In this document: one piece after another, positions 26,801 to 39,967 of the stretch
Numbering within the stretch: the first letter of the stretch is position 1
How the letters are laid out: every line of letters begins with the position of its first letter
Source: Diadema setosum
Taxonomy: Eukaryota > Echinodermata > Echinoidea > Diadematoida > Diadematidae
Length of the DNA: 64,000 bases
NCBI RefSeq assembly: GCF_964275005.1
Contig: NC_092701.1
Coordinates: 37,463,020-37,527,019 of the forward strand
Direction of reading: 5' to 3'
Made by a program: the position numbers and the translations under genes
Notes under the pieces: generated by a model
What the model saw: only the letters and a program-made list of their open reading frames with translations
The model's database searches: none
What the model was told of the DNA's origin: nothing

Positions 26801-28393
26801 ATCTGTAGGTACTTTGCAATAGTGTTCTTTTAGTATATAGAATACCGCTATAAACACTGCACATATCATATGGCCAATCAAACCTACAGAAGAATTGGTG
26901 GCATTTTACTTAAGAACATGCAGACTGTATTAATGCATGAATTAAAGCTAATGCATGCCATGGCATTCAACCATGCAATTTGAAAAACCCACGTAAAATC
27001 AGAAGAAATAGATAACATACTCATACCCTTTAAGTAAGTATTCATTAAAGTGTGTTGTACTTGAATATTGTAAGAGATGAAAGAGACTTACTGCAGCTTT
27101 CTTTGATTTGCCTTGACTCTTCAAGCTCTTTATCCTCTTCTCCTGTAAGGCAAACAAAAAACAATGTACACAGTATTGAGTAAGAATACAAGGTACAGAA
27201 ACCAGAAAAAATCATGCAATTCATGAATATAAAATATCTATATGTATTCAAGCAGTGGTATATAGATACTGAGTCCTCTGAGAGACATGGTTCAAACTCT
27301 GGCCAGAGGGCAAATAGTTTTAACCATGACTTCAAAGAAAGCAGTTAACATTTGTTGAATATGCCACATCCCACTTAATTTTCAGATATTTATGCAAAAT
27401 TAAGGCATTGAAATGAAGTTGTCTTGTTACTGGTCAGAGAAAACAGAATTACATGAAGTATCATTTCATAATTGATTTTGCTTCGTTCAATATCTCTGAT
27501 TTGTTATGTTTACATCAAATACTTTGTTCACAGCCTCTCTGAAAAACAGCCTCTTGGCTGATTGAGGGCTTTTAACCCCGTGATTAAATAAAATAGATAA
27601 ACAAACAAACAAACAAGGTACAAATGTAGATACATGCACAATTCACAATGAGCAACAATGTGCAAATATAGAATAATACATGCATCTTGAAAAACCATTG
27701 ACTGCTGGGCAGTATAGCCAAAACAATTTACTGTATCTTGGATCAATCAGAATCAAGTATTCTTTGAATGAGGTAAATAATATGAAATACTGCACCTGTT
27801 TCTCATACTCCTTTAGCTGCTCTTTCCTTTTCTGGCCAAGCATTTTCTTGAATGTATCTGCAAAGTAGACATAAAAGACAGAAAGAAATGGATAAATACA
27901 AACTGCACAGGAGCTTTAGCAAACCGAGAGATATAACCAATGTACAGTAAGACTGTACACATCAGAGACTGTTATTATAACCATCCCACATGTAGTATTA
28001 TAATAACAGTCATCCATATTCATCAGTCACCTACACTGCAGTTCAAAATTTCTCAAATTACTCTGAAACAATGTTATGAGCTGTTGACATTACAAGATAC
28101 ATGGCTGCAGAAATATTTCTTCTTCTAGGAAATAATGAACAATTATAATGTCATGAAATGTTGATTGACTGTGTGTACTCTTAACACAGCCTGGAGATTT
28201 CATGGGATCCACTCAGAGTGGGTGATTCATCAGACCCTCTAATTCATAAGTCTGCTCCATGTGACTTGGGTAACTAATGGATGAATAAACTTTACAAGAT
28301 ATGATGAACACATAATACGCCCTGTAATTTTTGATTCACTATTCACTCAGTCTTCCATGAACAAGAACTATATCCTACCTGCCTGGTGAAACA

Positions 28394-28430
<37 letters not shown>

Positions 28431-31400
28431 AATGAAAACTAGACAGGAATTTCCATTCACTGCTAACAGATGTTCCCCAAAATGAAAACTCATGGCTGAA
28501 TAAAGCTCCCACTATTGTTAGAACAGGAATGATCTCATCAAATGGGAATAGTGGCCAGAAAATGATATCTGCTCTCTAGTTGCTAATGAACAACACATAT
28601 TAGTGCTACATGTACAAATCAGGGAGAATTGTGTATTGTGTGGTGAGTGAAACACCCAGATGTCAACATAAAATCAACACAATACTCACTGTAATTTCCC
28701 TTGTAGTAGAATAACTTCTGCATATCTGTAGGGATGGTGAAAACAAAATATCATAGTGTTCACATTCAGCAATCTATTCTCCATGTCTCACCAGCTCAAT
28801 GAGCAATGCACTGGCATCTTGTCCGCACAACCCTTCTGTACAACACTCCATCGAAGAGCATTTGGCAGGGCATGGAACAGACAGTTCTACTTGTTTACTG
28901 TAACTCTGTTGTGACACATCAAGGCATATGCATCTTGGGTGTCATCATCAGTTTTTATAGCCTGAGCTCTGTGTGTCAAAGGGGGCGTTCGAGCGCTCTA
29001 AAGCGAACCAAAGCGAACTGAACCGAAGCGTACTGTACCGAAGCGTACTGTACCGAACTGGGCCAGATTTGAAGCGTTAGAGCGCGCTGTCGAGAAAGCG
29101 TACCTCACAAGTTATTTTGATAAAAGGTCACGCATTTTTGTAGCAAGAATGTCATCCACCTGGCACTTGAACTTCTTACAGTTGTCCCGAACAAAGAGAA
29201 TGATCTCTTTGCATTGTGACGTATGTGACGTATACGGGCATGCTTTACAGCGAACTTCTGGTACGCTTTTGGAGCACATCGGAAAGTGGTCCACTTTTGG
29301 CTTGGTACAGTACGGTACGGTACACCTTAGCAACGTTCGAGCGTTCCTCTGGTGTGGGTACAGTATGGTACAGTTCGCTTCAGGAGAGTTCTCGAACACA
29401 CCCAAATCTGACAGACTCAGCACAATACAAATAATTCATCATCGTGGTCATTATTAACAAAGCTGGAAAAACTGTAATGTTTTCAAACTTCATTTCTCAC
29501 TGAAATAGAATATAGACAGCAAAACAAGAGTGAATCTGATTGGTCTACAAGTCATCGTTGACACAAACTATTTCTCATACTTCCCTTACCAATGCTGGCA
29601 CAATAAACATACCAGTATAGGAATTCAGAATTACAATTACAGTCAAACCTGCCCTAGCGGCCACCTCTCTATAGCAGCCACCTGTCTATAGCGGCCACTG
29701 AAAAATCCCCCCGAGAGAAAAGCAATGTTAAAGACCCTGTGTATAGCGGCCACCTGTCTAACGCGGCCAGCGGCCACAAATTTTGTTTCCCGCGGTAGAT
29801 TTTAACCTGTCTATAGCGGCCAAAAACCCGATGGAGCCGTAGCCGAGCCGATAATTCAGCGTGTTTTTCTGCTTGTTAGCCGTGCCAGTCATTCCTGGGC
29901 AACGTTCAGTGATCGCCACCGTTGCATTCATCACTTATTCAGTCACAATAAGGCACTAGTGACTGCACATGCTACATCATGTACTGTGCAACAATTTCAT
30001 AAACACCGGCACTGTTCTATACATGATACACACAGGTGCATACGTACACACATACATGTACATGTACATGTAAGTATGTATAGATGTATACAACGATGAT
30101 ACATGTTACCTGTCTATAGCGGCCACCTGTCTATAACGGCCACTTTTCCCGTATCCCTTGGGTGGCCGCTATAGACAGGTTTGACTGTATATGTAAAATG
30201 GAACATTAACTTTCACATTGTATGCTATGCAAACAAAGACACAGGAATATTAGCAAAAATGGTAACTGGTCTTTGAAGATCTAAAAATTGGACCATTATT
30301 ACTTTTCATTCAGTCTGAAATTTTGTATAAATCAATTGTGGTCTTTACCTCTAAAAAAATATCAAGATATTAAAACAGCAGCTTTTTTCTACTTACCAAG
30401 ATGGATGATATCTGTGCACACATCATCAAGAAACTGCTGGTCGTGGGAGACTATGAGGAGAGTCTTTTTCCATGACTGAAGGTAGCTGTATTGACAATCA
30501 CATGTGGATGCCAAGCCAATAGGATCACATTGCCAAAATCTTTTCCTTTTGATATGTTGACAGTAATGAGTGCATTCAGTTTTGGTTGATAAAATCCAAA
30601 CTTTGAACAAACAGCTCTTCCTCCACTTTGGTTGATTTTTTTCCTCTGCTTCGACAGTGTCAGCCAATTTGTTGACTTTCTTCAAAACATGCTCTCTTTT
30701 AATTGGTTCAGACAATGAACAGTCACATCTTTAGATTGAAAAGTCACCGCAAAGTTAGATCAATGAAAATCTACAATTGAAAATACTCCAATGTTCCAAA
30801 ATTGCATGAATTTTAACAACACATTGACAGCATACAGAAGCCAAATATTTTGCTTCTGATAGGGCTCAGCTTGAGTGAGTGAGGATTTATCATGGAATGT
30901 GGCCTTTTATAGGTGCTTCAAAGTATCAAATCCAAATGAAAGTATGATTTCCCTTCAGCATACTCATTGGTTGTTTTGTGCATAGAGTAACTCTAATATT
31001 TTTTGATTTTTCACTCATTTAACGACTCACCTTTAGCAGCTGCCTGAACAGTGTCCTAAACATAACTTGAGTAATTAGGAAAATGTTATTAAAATGGACA
31101 CAGTGAGAATATGCAAACCTTCTCACAATTTTTGTGATAGTATGACTAGTTTAAAATAGTCAAAGAACTCTGTGTTGATTGACAGTATGACATTCCAGCA
31201 GTAAACATGCTTTGCAACAAACTTCTCAATTTCTCTAATACTTTCACCAAGGTGCTACTTGTGTTTCACTGCATTTACTGAAAACTCTCTTGTCAGGGCA
31301 AACATTCCTTCAAAGTGACGAGGTGATGCCTGCAACAATCAAAGGAAAAACTTTCCTACTTACTTGTTGAGCCAGATGACAGCATTGAGGTCTAAATGAT

Positions 31401-34400
31401 TTGTGGGTTCATCTAGCAGGAGGAGAGTTGGCTCCATGAACAGTGCCCTGTAGCAGAGAAATGAAAATAAAACAACAACAAGTCATCGACTTGTACAGAA
31501 AGCCTTCTATGATTGTCTGATCCACTTCAACAAGTGTTACCACCTTTGGCTTAAGGTTAAACACACAGATTCCTCATTTCATGAATTACAATTATGACTG
31601 CCTGTACCACCACTGTATCATACAATACATCAACATGTTTGTAATTCCCTTTTAACAGTATTACAAGAATCTCTAAAAACAACCATTGTTCTCAAAATAC
31701 CCAAATATTTCCTCATGAATTCTTTCTTGTCACTTGACTTCATGTAACACACTGATTATGAACTTTAGTCTCTGGGGCATGTGTGTTTTTGTGATGGGCA
31801 GGAGAAAGTGTATTCTCACCTTCATCCTTAAATATGAGGCCAATTTTAGGATTATTACGGTTGTTCAATTTCAATTCATCAAAGTTCTTGTTTGCTCCAA
31901 CAGTAGTGTTTCATGGATGATATACAGTATATGACCGCTGAAAGAGACAGAGTCAAATGAAAAAGGCACTTACTGTATTTCTGTAAATCTGTTCACAATG
32001 GTTTTACTCATACTCACATCCGTTTTCTTTTCTGCCAAGCTAGAACTAGCATAATATATTTACAAAGGAAATTTTGCCATATATAAAAAGTAGTTTTATA
32101 AGGACACACTCTTCAGTATGTGTGTTCACATCTACTCACATCATCAAATTCTCACCTTGCTAGAGACACACGCATTCTCCATCCTCCTGAAAAGTCTTGT
32201 GTTGCCTTCATCTGCATGTCTGGTGTGAATTGCAGACCCTTTTCATGGCATAAAAAAAAAATCAATTACAATCAAATGAGAAAAAGGAAAGTTAAGATCG
32301 ACAGAGAATTAATGGCATTCTTGATCTAAGTCTAATTTGCCTCCCTCCATATCTCCATCTCACTGCAGTGCCTTGAAGCAATAAATACTCACTGCCTCAC
32401 ACTGAATCTCCTGCATCTTTTGTAAGGGCTACATGCATCTAGTCTTAGATCCAGACTACATCACATTTAACTGAATCACTGTGCAAGAGTGAGGTCATTT
32501 CCTCATCAGGTTTGAACTACGTTTAAGTTGTAAACAGGTCTTTTCTACACACTGGGCAAAGTTGATTTGACCAATGCAATGAGTATCAATTAAAAACAAA
32601 GACTATGATATCAAATAAATTTCAATCCTAATATACAGTATATCAAATTAGACTGTGATGCTATGAAAATGATGAAATGTCTGATTGTATCTACATGACA
32701 TCTGTAAAGTGTTGAAGATTTCCTTGCGTGTCATCCAAGGTGAGACTTACTGCTAAGATTCTCCTCACACGAGCTTCAGCTGAGGCTACTCCAATCACCT
32801 CCATCTCTTCATACACCTTGGTGAGAAGACAAAAGATAGTGAAGGTCAAAGGTCATGCAGTCATGGTTAGTGAACAAGGGAAATGAGCATGGTCTTGACT
32901 ACGTACAAATGATATCAAAAGTGATGCTACATTGCTGACAGAATTGAACAGACATTACATTTGTTAAACTCTGACTGATATTCCCTGGTCTGAAACGAAT
33001 ATCTTTCAACATATACCGGACTGAGAAATCACACTGAGAGGTACTACTGTTTTAGTGTTTGTGGCTTACAGGGGAAAAATCCACACTGAATGTACAGTCT
33101 AGGCCTGTAAAATATCAATGACAGAGAACATTGTGTAAAACATGTATCTCTAAACTATAGCACTCCGAGAGCACAAGCCTCCACTTAGGTCATAGGGTCA
33201 GAAATATAAAATTGTGTATGCATCTTAAAAACAAACAAACAAACAAACAAAAAAACAAACAAAAAAACAAACTGGATTCTGGTGACAATCTAGATCACTC
33301 CCCAAAACAAATCACCTCAGCTTTTACTACAAAACACCTACATGTATCCTGATAATTTTTATTACAATCTGTTCATAACATATTGAGTTATATTGCTTAC
33401 AACAAACAAACATACACCAGAAAAAACGTAACTTCATCAGGTGATTGCCACTAGGTGATTACATGTATGCCAGCCACAAGTGATGGAAGACCTCTATCAG
33501 GGATAAAATGAAATGTCTCACAGCAGATATTTCATGACATAATTATGAACTCTTTTCCTCTCCGCAGGAATTTTCAGTCAAACAACCATCATATCCCCTG
33601 CCTTCAACCATGATCATAATGACATCTTGTCAAGAAGCATACATGTATGAGGTTATTAACATTTCATAACTGTTTGTGTGTGAGTGTGTGCATGTGTGTT
33701 ACTGCATCAAGCGAGTGTTAGCCATTCTATTTGATATGATATTCAAGGACGGGGGAACTGATAATTTCATCCATATCTGACAAACGTGAGGCCACCATTG
33801 GAATCGCTAGTGGTGTTTGGGTGTTGTGTGCTAGTGGTGTTCGGGTGTTGTATGCTGGTGGTTTTGGGGTGTCTATATAATTCCCTTTAAACTGCCTGAA
33901 AAAGTATTACATTTCCATCGATGCAGTACACATATTTGAGAAGACTCCATACTGTGTTGGCCTACTGAGATGGAATGAGAGATGGCTGTAAGATGTCAAC
34001 TCTGTCTTACCTCCTTGAGTCGCTCTGATCGGGAGTTATCACCTCTCTCACTCTCCTCTAGTAGTTCTTTCTCCTGCAAAGTTAAAAGGTGTATAAGGCT
34101 GTGAGTGAATTCTATAAAGATGACATTATGTACTCAAGATAGCTCAAACTAAATAGCAATATATACATTCATATATCTGACAAATCACAAATGGTTGCAA
34201 CAATAACATGGCAATTTTTTTCCATATCTTTTTCTTTCCTATGTAAAGAACATATCTGTAAGAATACAATACTGTAAAAAAAAAAAAAAATACATGTCAA
34301 CAGTAAACAAAGAATACATTTTCAAGACTAAGGGAGAAAATAGCGAAATTTTATAGCATGAGATGGGGAAAGCAAAGAAGACAATAAATAAACTGAAAAA

Positions 34401-37400
34401 TCTTGTTATTTGATGACAACTGAACGGCATATCTTAAATTGTCAATCTTTATGTATGACTACCAAGAATTTAGCTTCTAAATAATGAACTGAGGGAAATA
34501 CCATGGAGGGTAGACAAGAGAAAGAACAACATTTTGATTTTTTAGCTTTAAATACATTTCAAATGCCTAGGGTGATCTTACCGTGTTGAGGATGAGTCCC
34601 TAGTATACTCAGGCAGGTGTCTACGGGAAATGCGTGTTGTAGCAAACTAAGCCCGTCCTCAACGGGTTAAATCAACTACTGGTCCATTCTTCTGCTCATT
34701 TTTTTAAACTTGATCTAATTTGTAAAGCTATGGGAATGGATCTTTGGGTGTACAAGTGAAGGACTCTTGGCTAGCATGATGCCTCACCTCTTTCAGCAAA
34801 GCTAATCTCTTCTTATCAGCATTCAGTACAGCCAAGAAGGCAGGAGTAGTATCAGCTTTCACCTCTAAAAAGTTATCCAGCAAAGAAAGAGAGTAAGAGA
34901 ACTGACTTACTGTTGTCAATCTTGCATAACAAACAATAAGTTTAACATTACCACTTGCACGCATAAAACCTAAGTTGAATCTCCTGATCAGAATCAATAC
35001 TCAACTGGTGACAAGGTCAAATCATCAAAGTGAAATTCTGTCCTTACATCAGAGCAAATCTAATTCATATGGTGGACTCGGTTTGAAAGGCATTTCCTAG
35101 TTCTCATGAAGAGAATGTTAATTGTTATTATTTAATAAACATAAATACAAAAACACTCACATTCATAACCATTATCATGCAAAGTTAATTTCATACATAC
35201 TCTGAAAATATGCATCTATTTCTTGGTGATCAGAGAAATAGCTATACAAAACTACGCAAGTGATACATGCATGGCACATAATAGTGTGATTTCTGTCAAC
35301 CTCCTTTCCATGACCTTCAGATTGTTACTGTGGTGCATATGCCAAGAATAACACTATGATTAATATTGTAAAGGAACACCTCTAGGTAATACCACCTCCA
35401 CAACTAAGCTCAGGACCCACCTTGCTCACACAGTAGGACATCAATGTTTGGTGGAATAGCCAGCTTTCTACTTGCTATATGTGAAAGAAGGGTTGTCTTC
35501 CCCATTCTGAAATAAATGAAGGATTTTCTTCAGATGAAACCACATTGTGAAGGAACAGAAAAAGTGACAAATGTACCTTGCCAAGAAATAAAATATTAAT
35601 ATTTTGGGCCATATTCACAACACAGGACCCAAGTAACATAATTAAATGTAAATGAATACATTACAGACATTTTCTCTATATTCATGATATATCAACATTT
35701 CATCAAATACAATACTGCTAAGGATATTAATAATCTTTCCAATCATGTTAGCAACTTCTCATAATTTTTTACTAGTATGTAACATTCTCTTCCTCATTTC
35801 TGGCCATTGGAAAACTCACCCATTAGGTCCGACCAGACCATACCGGCGTCCCTGAGCTACGGTCAAAGAGGCATTGACAAAGAGCTCCTTGCCAGCAGCA
35901 GAAATTGAGAACTTGTCAACCTTCATGAATTTTGAGAAGACAAAAATGAATATCAATTCTCTCACCTTTCCTTAAAACCTTCTGTCAATGGCTCTTTTTA
36001 CTTGATACTGTAAAAGCAAAAATTTTTGTGTGAGTAATCTTTTCTTGATCAGCAGCATAAAATAAATGTTGCATGTTTCTAATTCTGCAGAATTTTAAGA
36101 GATGTAATTTTATTACATATGATAAACAAAAATTCTCATGAGCTTTTATTTTAATGCTAATTTCATGTTGTGCCAAATGCATTAAAATTTCCACTTTCAC
36201 AGTACTTGGAAATCAAGCTAGAATATTTACTTTGCTGGCAACACAGGAAATGGCAGTAGATGTACTCTTTAAATGAGAAATATTCCCTTTAGTAGCTAGG
36301 TTAAGTCAAATCAGCTATATATATACTACCAGACACAATGTATCCTCAACAGGTCATAGACATACAAACATCACACAGGACTAACAATGACAAACTGAGA
36401 TGAGTCAACCATATTGTTTGTTCACAAAAATGACAAAATATGTTGAACTTCTGTACATCAGACAAAAGTTTTAAATTAAAAAAAAAAAAAGAGCTGTGTG
36501 ACGGTAAGAGAGCACCTAAAACAAAGAGACAGAGAGAAATAAATTTAACAATTTCAGGGTTTTTTCAGATAAGGCAAATTTTCAGTCTAACGGACGAAGA
36601 TGAAAAGGAAATGGAAATAAAAGAATCAAGAAGGAAGCACAGTATTATTTTTTACTTTATTATTATTATCATTATTTATTTATTATTATTATTATTTTAT
36701 TTATTTATTTATTTATTTATTTTATTTATTTATTTATTTATTTTTTTTTTTTTGGGGGGGGGGGGGGGGGGGGAGGAAAGCTTACCTTGACGTCTGTGGC
36801 ATTTTCCAGTGCAGCACCTTTGATATTACTCTCCTGTTGAGACAGGGCAAAGTTGGACAGCTCACCATCCTCCAGCATCTGTTGCCTCATTTGGTCCTAG
36901 GACATATAACCACATGGTGTACAATATAAGATAAACAGCTGGGTTGCATGGTGGCCCAATGTATGGTGCTAACACAGGGTGATGGTATGTAATGTCATAC
37001 AACATTATAACCACATGGTGTACAATATTAGATAAACAGCTGGTCTGCATGGGGTTTAATATCAAATGTATGGTGCTAACACAGGGCTATGGTATGTAAT
37101 GTCCTACAACATTAAACCACATTAACAACATGGTATAGTAGTAGATAGAAAGCTTGGGGGTGGGGGGGAGGGGGTATCAAATGTATGGTGTTAGCACAGG
37201 GCAACAGTATACAATGACCTACAACATTATAGCTAGTCAATATATGCACATCATACGTGACCCTGCACCACAAAACAAACAAAAAGTCGCCAGACATGGA
37301 TTTTTAGTTTAGAGCAGATTCTAAAAGAGCAGACTCTAAGCTTTGAAATGATGTATAACTCAATTTAAATTGACTCTCCTAACCACACACTCCGGAAAAG

Positions 37401-39907
37401 TGTGAACTGAGAAAAGAGGCTCTGAAGTAAACAGTCCATTCAAGCGCTTAATCTTTTCAAAGCCACGCTAGCTGTGCCATGAATGGGACAAAAAAAACCA
37501 AACAAATATGGTGTTAACCATGGGAGCAATGATAATTAAGGGATTATCAGATTAAGCTGAAATTAGGCATGCTTTGTCAACACATTTTGTCCATGATTAA
37601 TTACAACTTTCAAAGGAGTAGCATTATCCTTTCAAAAGTTGTTAGAGTTGAAAGTGAAGAGTGTGTACAGGGTTTTTAAGAAATGAAAGGGGGACTCTAT
37701 AAGAAACATCTAATCACACTATTCACCAATAAAGTGTTTGAGAAAAACTGCAAAAAACACAGCTTCCTGTTTGTTTTATGATCCCAAACTTTAACATAAT
37801 GTAGAAGAAGACTTGCTCTTTTGGAAAATATGACAAACTCAAGATTAGCTACGTTGATCCATTTCACCTATTTTCAGTCCTCACACAAAATCACTGCGTG
37901 TGACTTTTTGTTCGTTTTGTGATGCACGGTCACATATTCATCTTCTGGAGAAAATGCAAGAAAGAGTGCTCAGTGTTGGACAAAATTATACAGATAACAG
38001 ATCACTGTGCTGGATAGTGTGAATGAAGTTAATGGTTTGCCTTACTGAATGATTCCAACTACTGTAAAAGTAGATAGTTTTGTGTAATTTTTCATGCTTG
38101 GCCAGGTAAGATTACTTTTGCTTTTATTTAATACTTCGGAATCATGAGATCAACTACAGAAACATATTATGTAAAGCAAAAATATCCATGTACTTTTATT
38201 TTCGCACTACTTTCTGGTTGTGCGAAATGCGCAAAAATGTCCACTTTTACAGTAACTAGTTGACTGACAGTCTATTACCGAGTGTCATAATATTCTGTGT
38301 ATAAAATTGAATCTGCAAATCAACGCTATCAATTTGCATAATTTTCAGTGGATTTCAACTTAGCATTTTCTGCTACCTGTGATTGAAAATACAAAGCATT
38401 AATACCTTACTGCGATTGTACAAGGGAATAAGTAAAATGTACATGAACACATGAAGTGTTCTCAAATGTTCATTGCATACTCTTTTCACAGCAACCGAAA
38501 CAGAGAAAGCCAGAACAAGGGACAAAAAAGGGGAGTGTGAATTCTTACCCTTTTCTTCTTTTTCTTCATTTCCTTTCTGCTCATTTTCTTTTCCTCTTTC
38601 TCTTCTGTAGGTTGGTCTGCACAAACAAAAGAACAATAAAAAAATATTTGTAACACAGAAAGAATGACAATTGTATTCGTTTCTTTCTTTTGTATTGCTT
38701 ACTACATTCAAATGAGTTTGTTTTATGTTGAACTACCATTACAAGTTTGATATCATGCCATCATTTCTGGTTGACTCCATGGTTTGGTGATGTCTAGATC
38801 CAATGTTGGCCTTCCATCATACGCAGTACCAAAAAATGCCAATATTTTTACAGAAAGATACACATACTTCCATAAATAATAAATTTAAAAATATCAATGA
38901 GGTGTTAAATTTCATGACAGGCAGCAGACAACTCTGCTATCCCAGTTTAATACTTTTTTTTTCGTATTTGTTTTTATTTTACAAAGAACGGTCATTAGTG
39001 CCTACAAAAAAGGAAACAAATAGTGGATTATTTCACCTTTTTCATTACTAGACATCACATGAAATGACTGTAAACATAAATGTCGATATGGCCCTTCTCT
39101 GCACTATCAATCCAATGACTATCGACATGGTCATATCCGGCACTATAAATCCCGCATCACAGCAGCGTGAAGTGTCAGTAAACAAATATTGTGTTAATGT
39201 CAGAGCTGTGAATTGATTGTGCCTGATGCTGTTCAGATTGCATAGCACAAATGCTGTGAACACATATGTGCCTATCATATATTCCATAGCCCGATTGCTG
39301 TACAAGTAAAGTGAAGTGAATCTAGTAAAAAATTGCAACACAATGCAGGATTTAATACATTGCAATATTTTCTGCTTATTGTTGAATTCCCAATTGACTC
39401 AAGAAATGTGTGAGAATAAAACTTGTAAGAGTATTGAAGAGTTGTTAAAATACCTTCAGCTGCCACAGCATCTTCTGGTCCCTCCTGTAATGACTTTTCT
39501 TCCTCCACAATCTCTTCCCTCTTCCTTCTGGCCTCTGCTTCCTTTGCTTCCTTCTCCTTCCTCACCCTCTCTTTCTCCTCCTCCTCTTCTTTCTTCTTTT
39601 TCTCCTCTTCCTCCTCATCATTCATCTCATCCAAGAAGGCAAATCGTCCTGTCAGGAATATAAAATAGATTAGGAATATTATCATGTTGCTATCAACATC
39701 TTCCCTCTGATATTGTAAATATTTGTCTTCCTTCTGAAACAATACTACATATCAAATAAACAGACAAGACAGATTGATGCTCAAATGTTGTCACGTTTTA
39801 GCTAATAGAGAATTACAATACTAAAACTGTTAATCTTACAGAGTTGTATTGCATGGCAATGCATTGCTTGATGATCAATTAGCAACTACACTGAAACCAC
39901 TGGCGTT

Positions 39908-39967
<60 letters not shown>

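Noticed and set aside
36440..36790. 116-codon plus-strand frame
   Set aside because: Its C-terminal half is translation of an ATTT/T/G microsatellite.
39316..39663. 115-codon plus-strand frame rich in Pro/Leu/Ser
   Set aside because: It is antisense to the Glu/Lys-rich ABCF1 exon 7, whose codon bias creates it.
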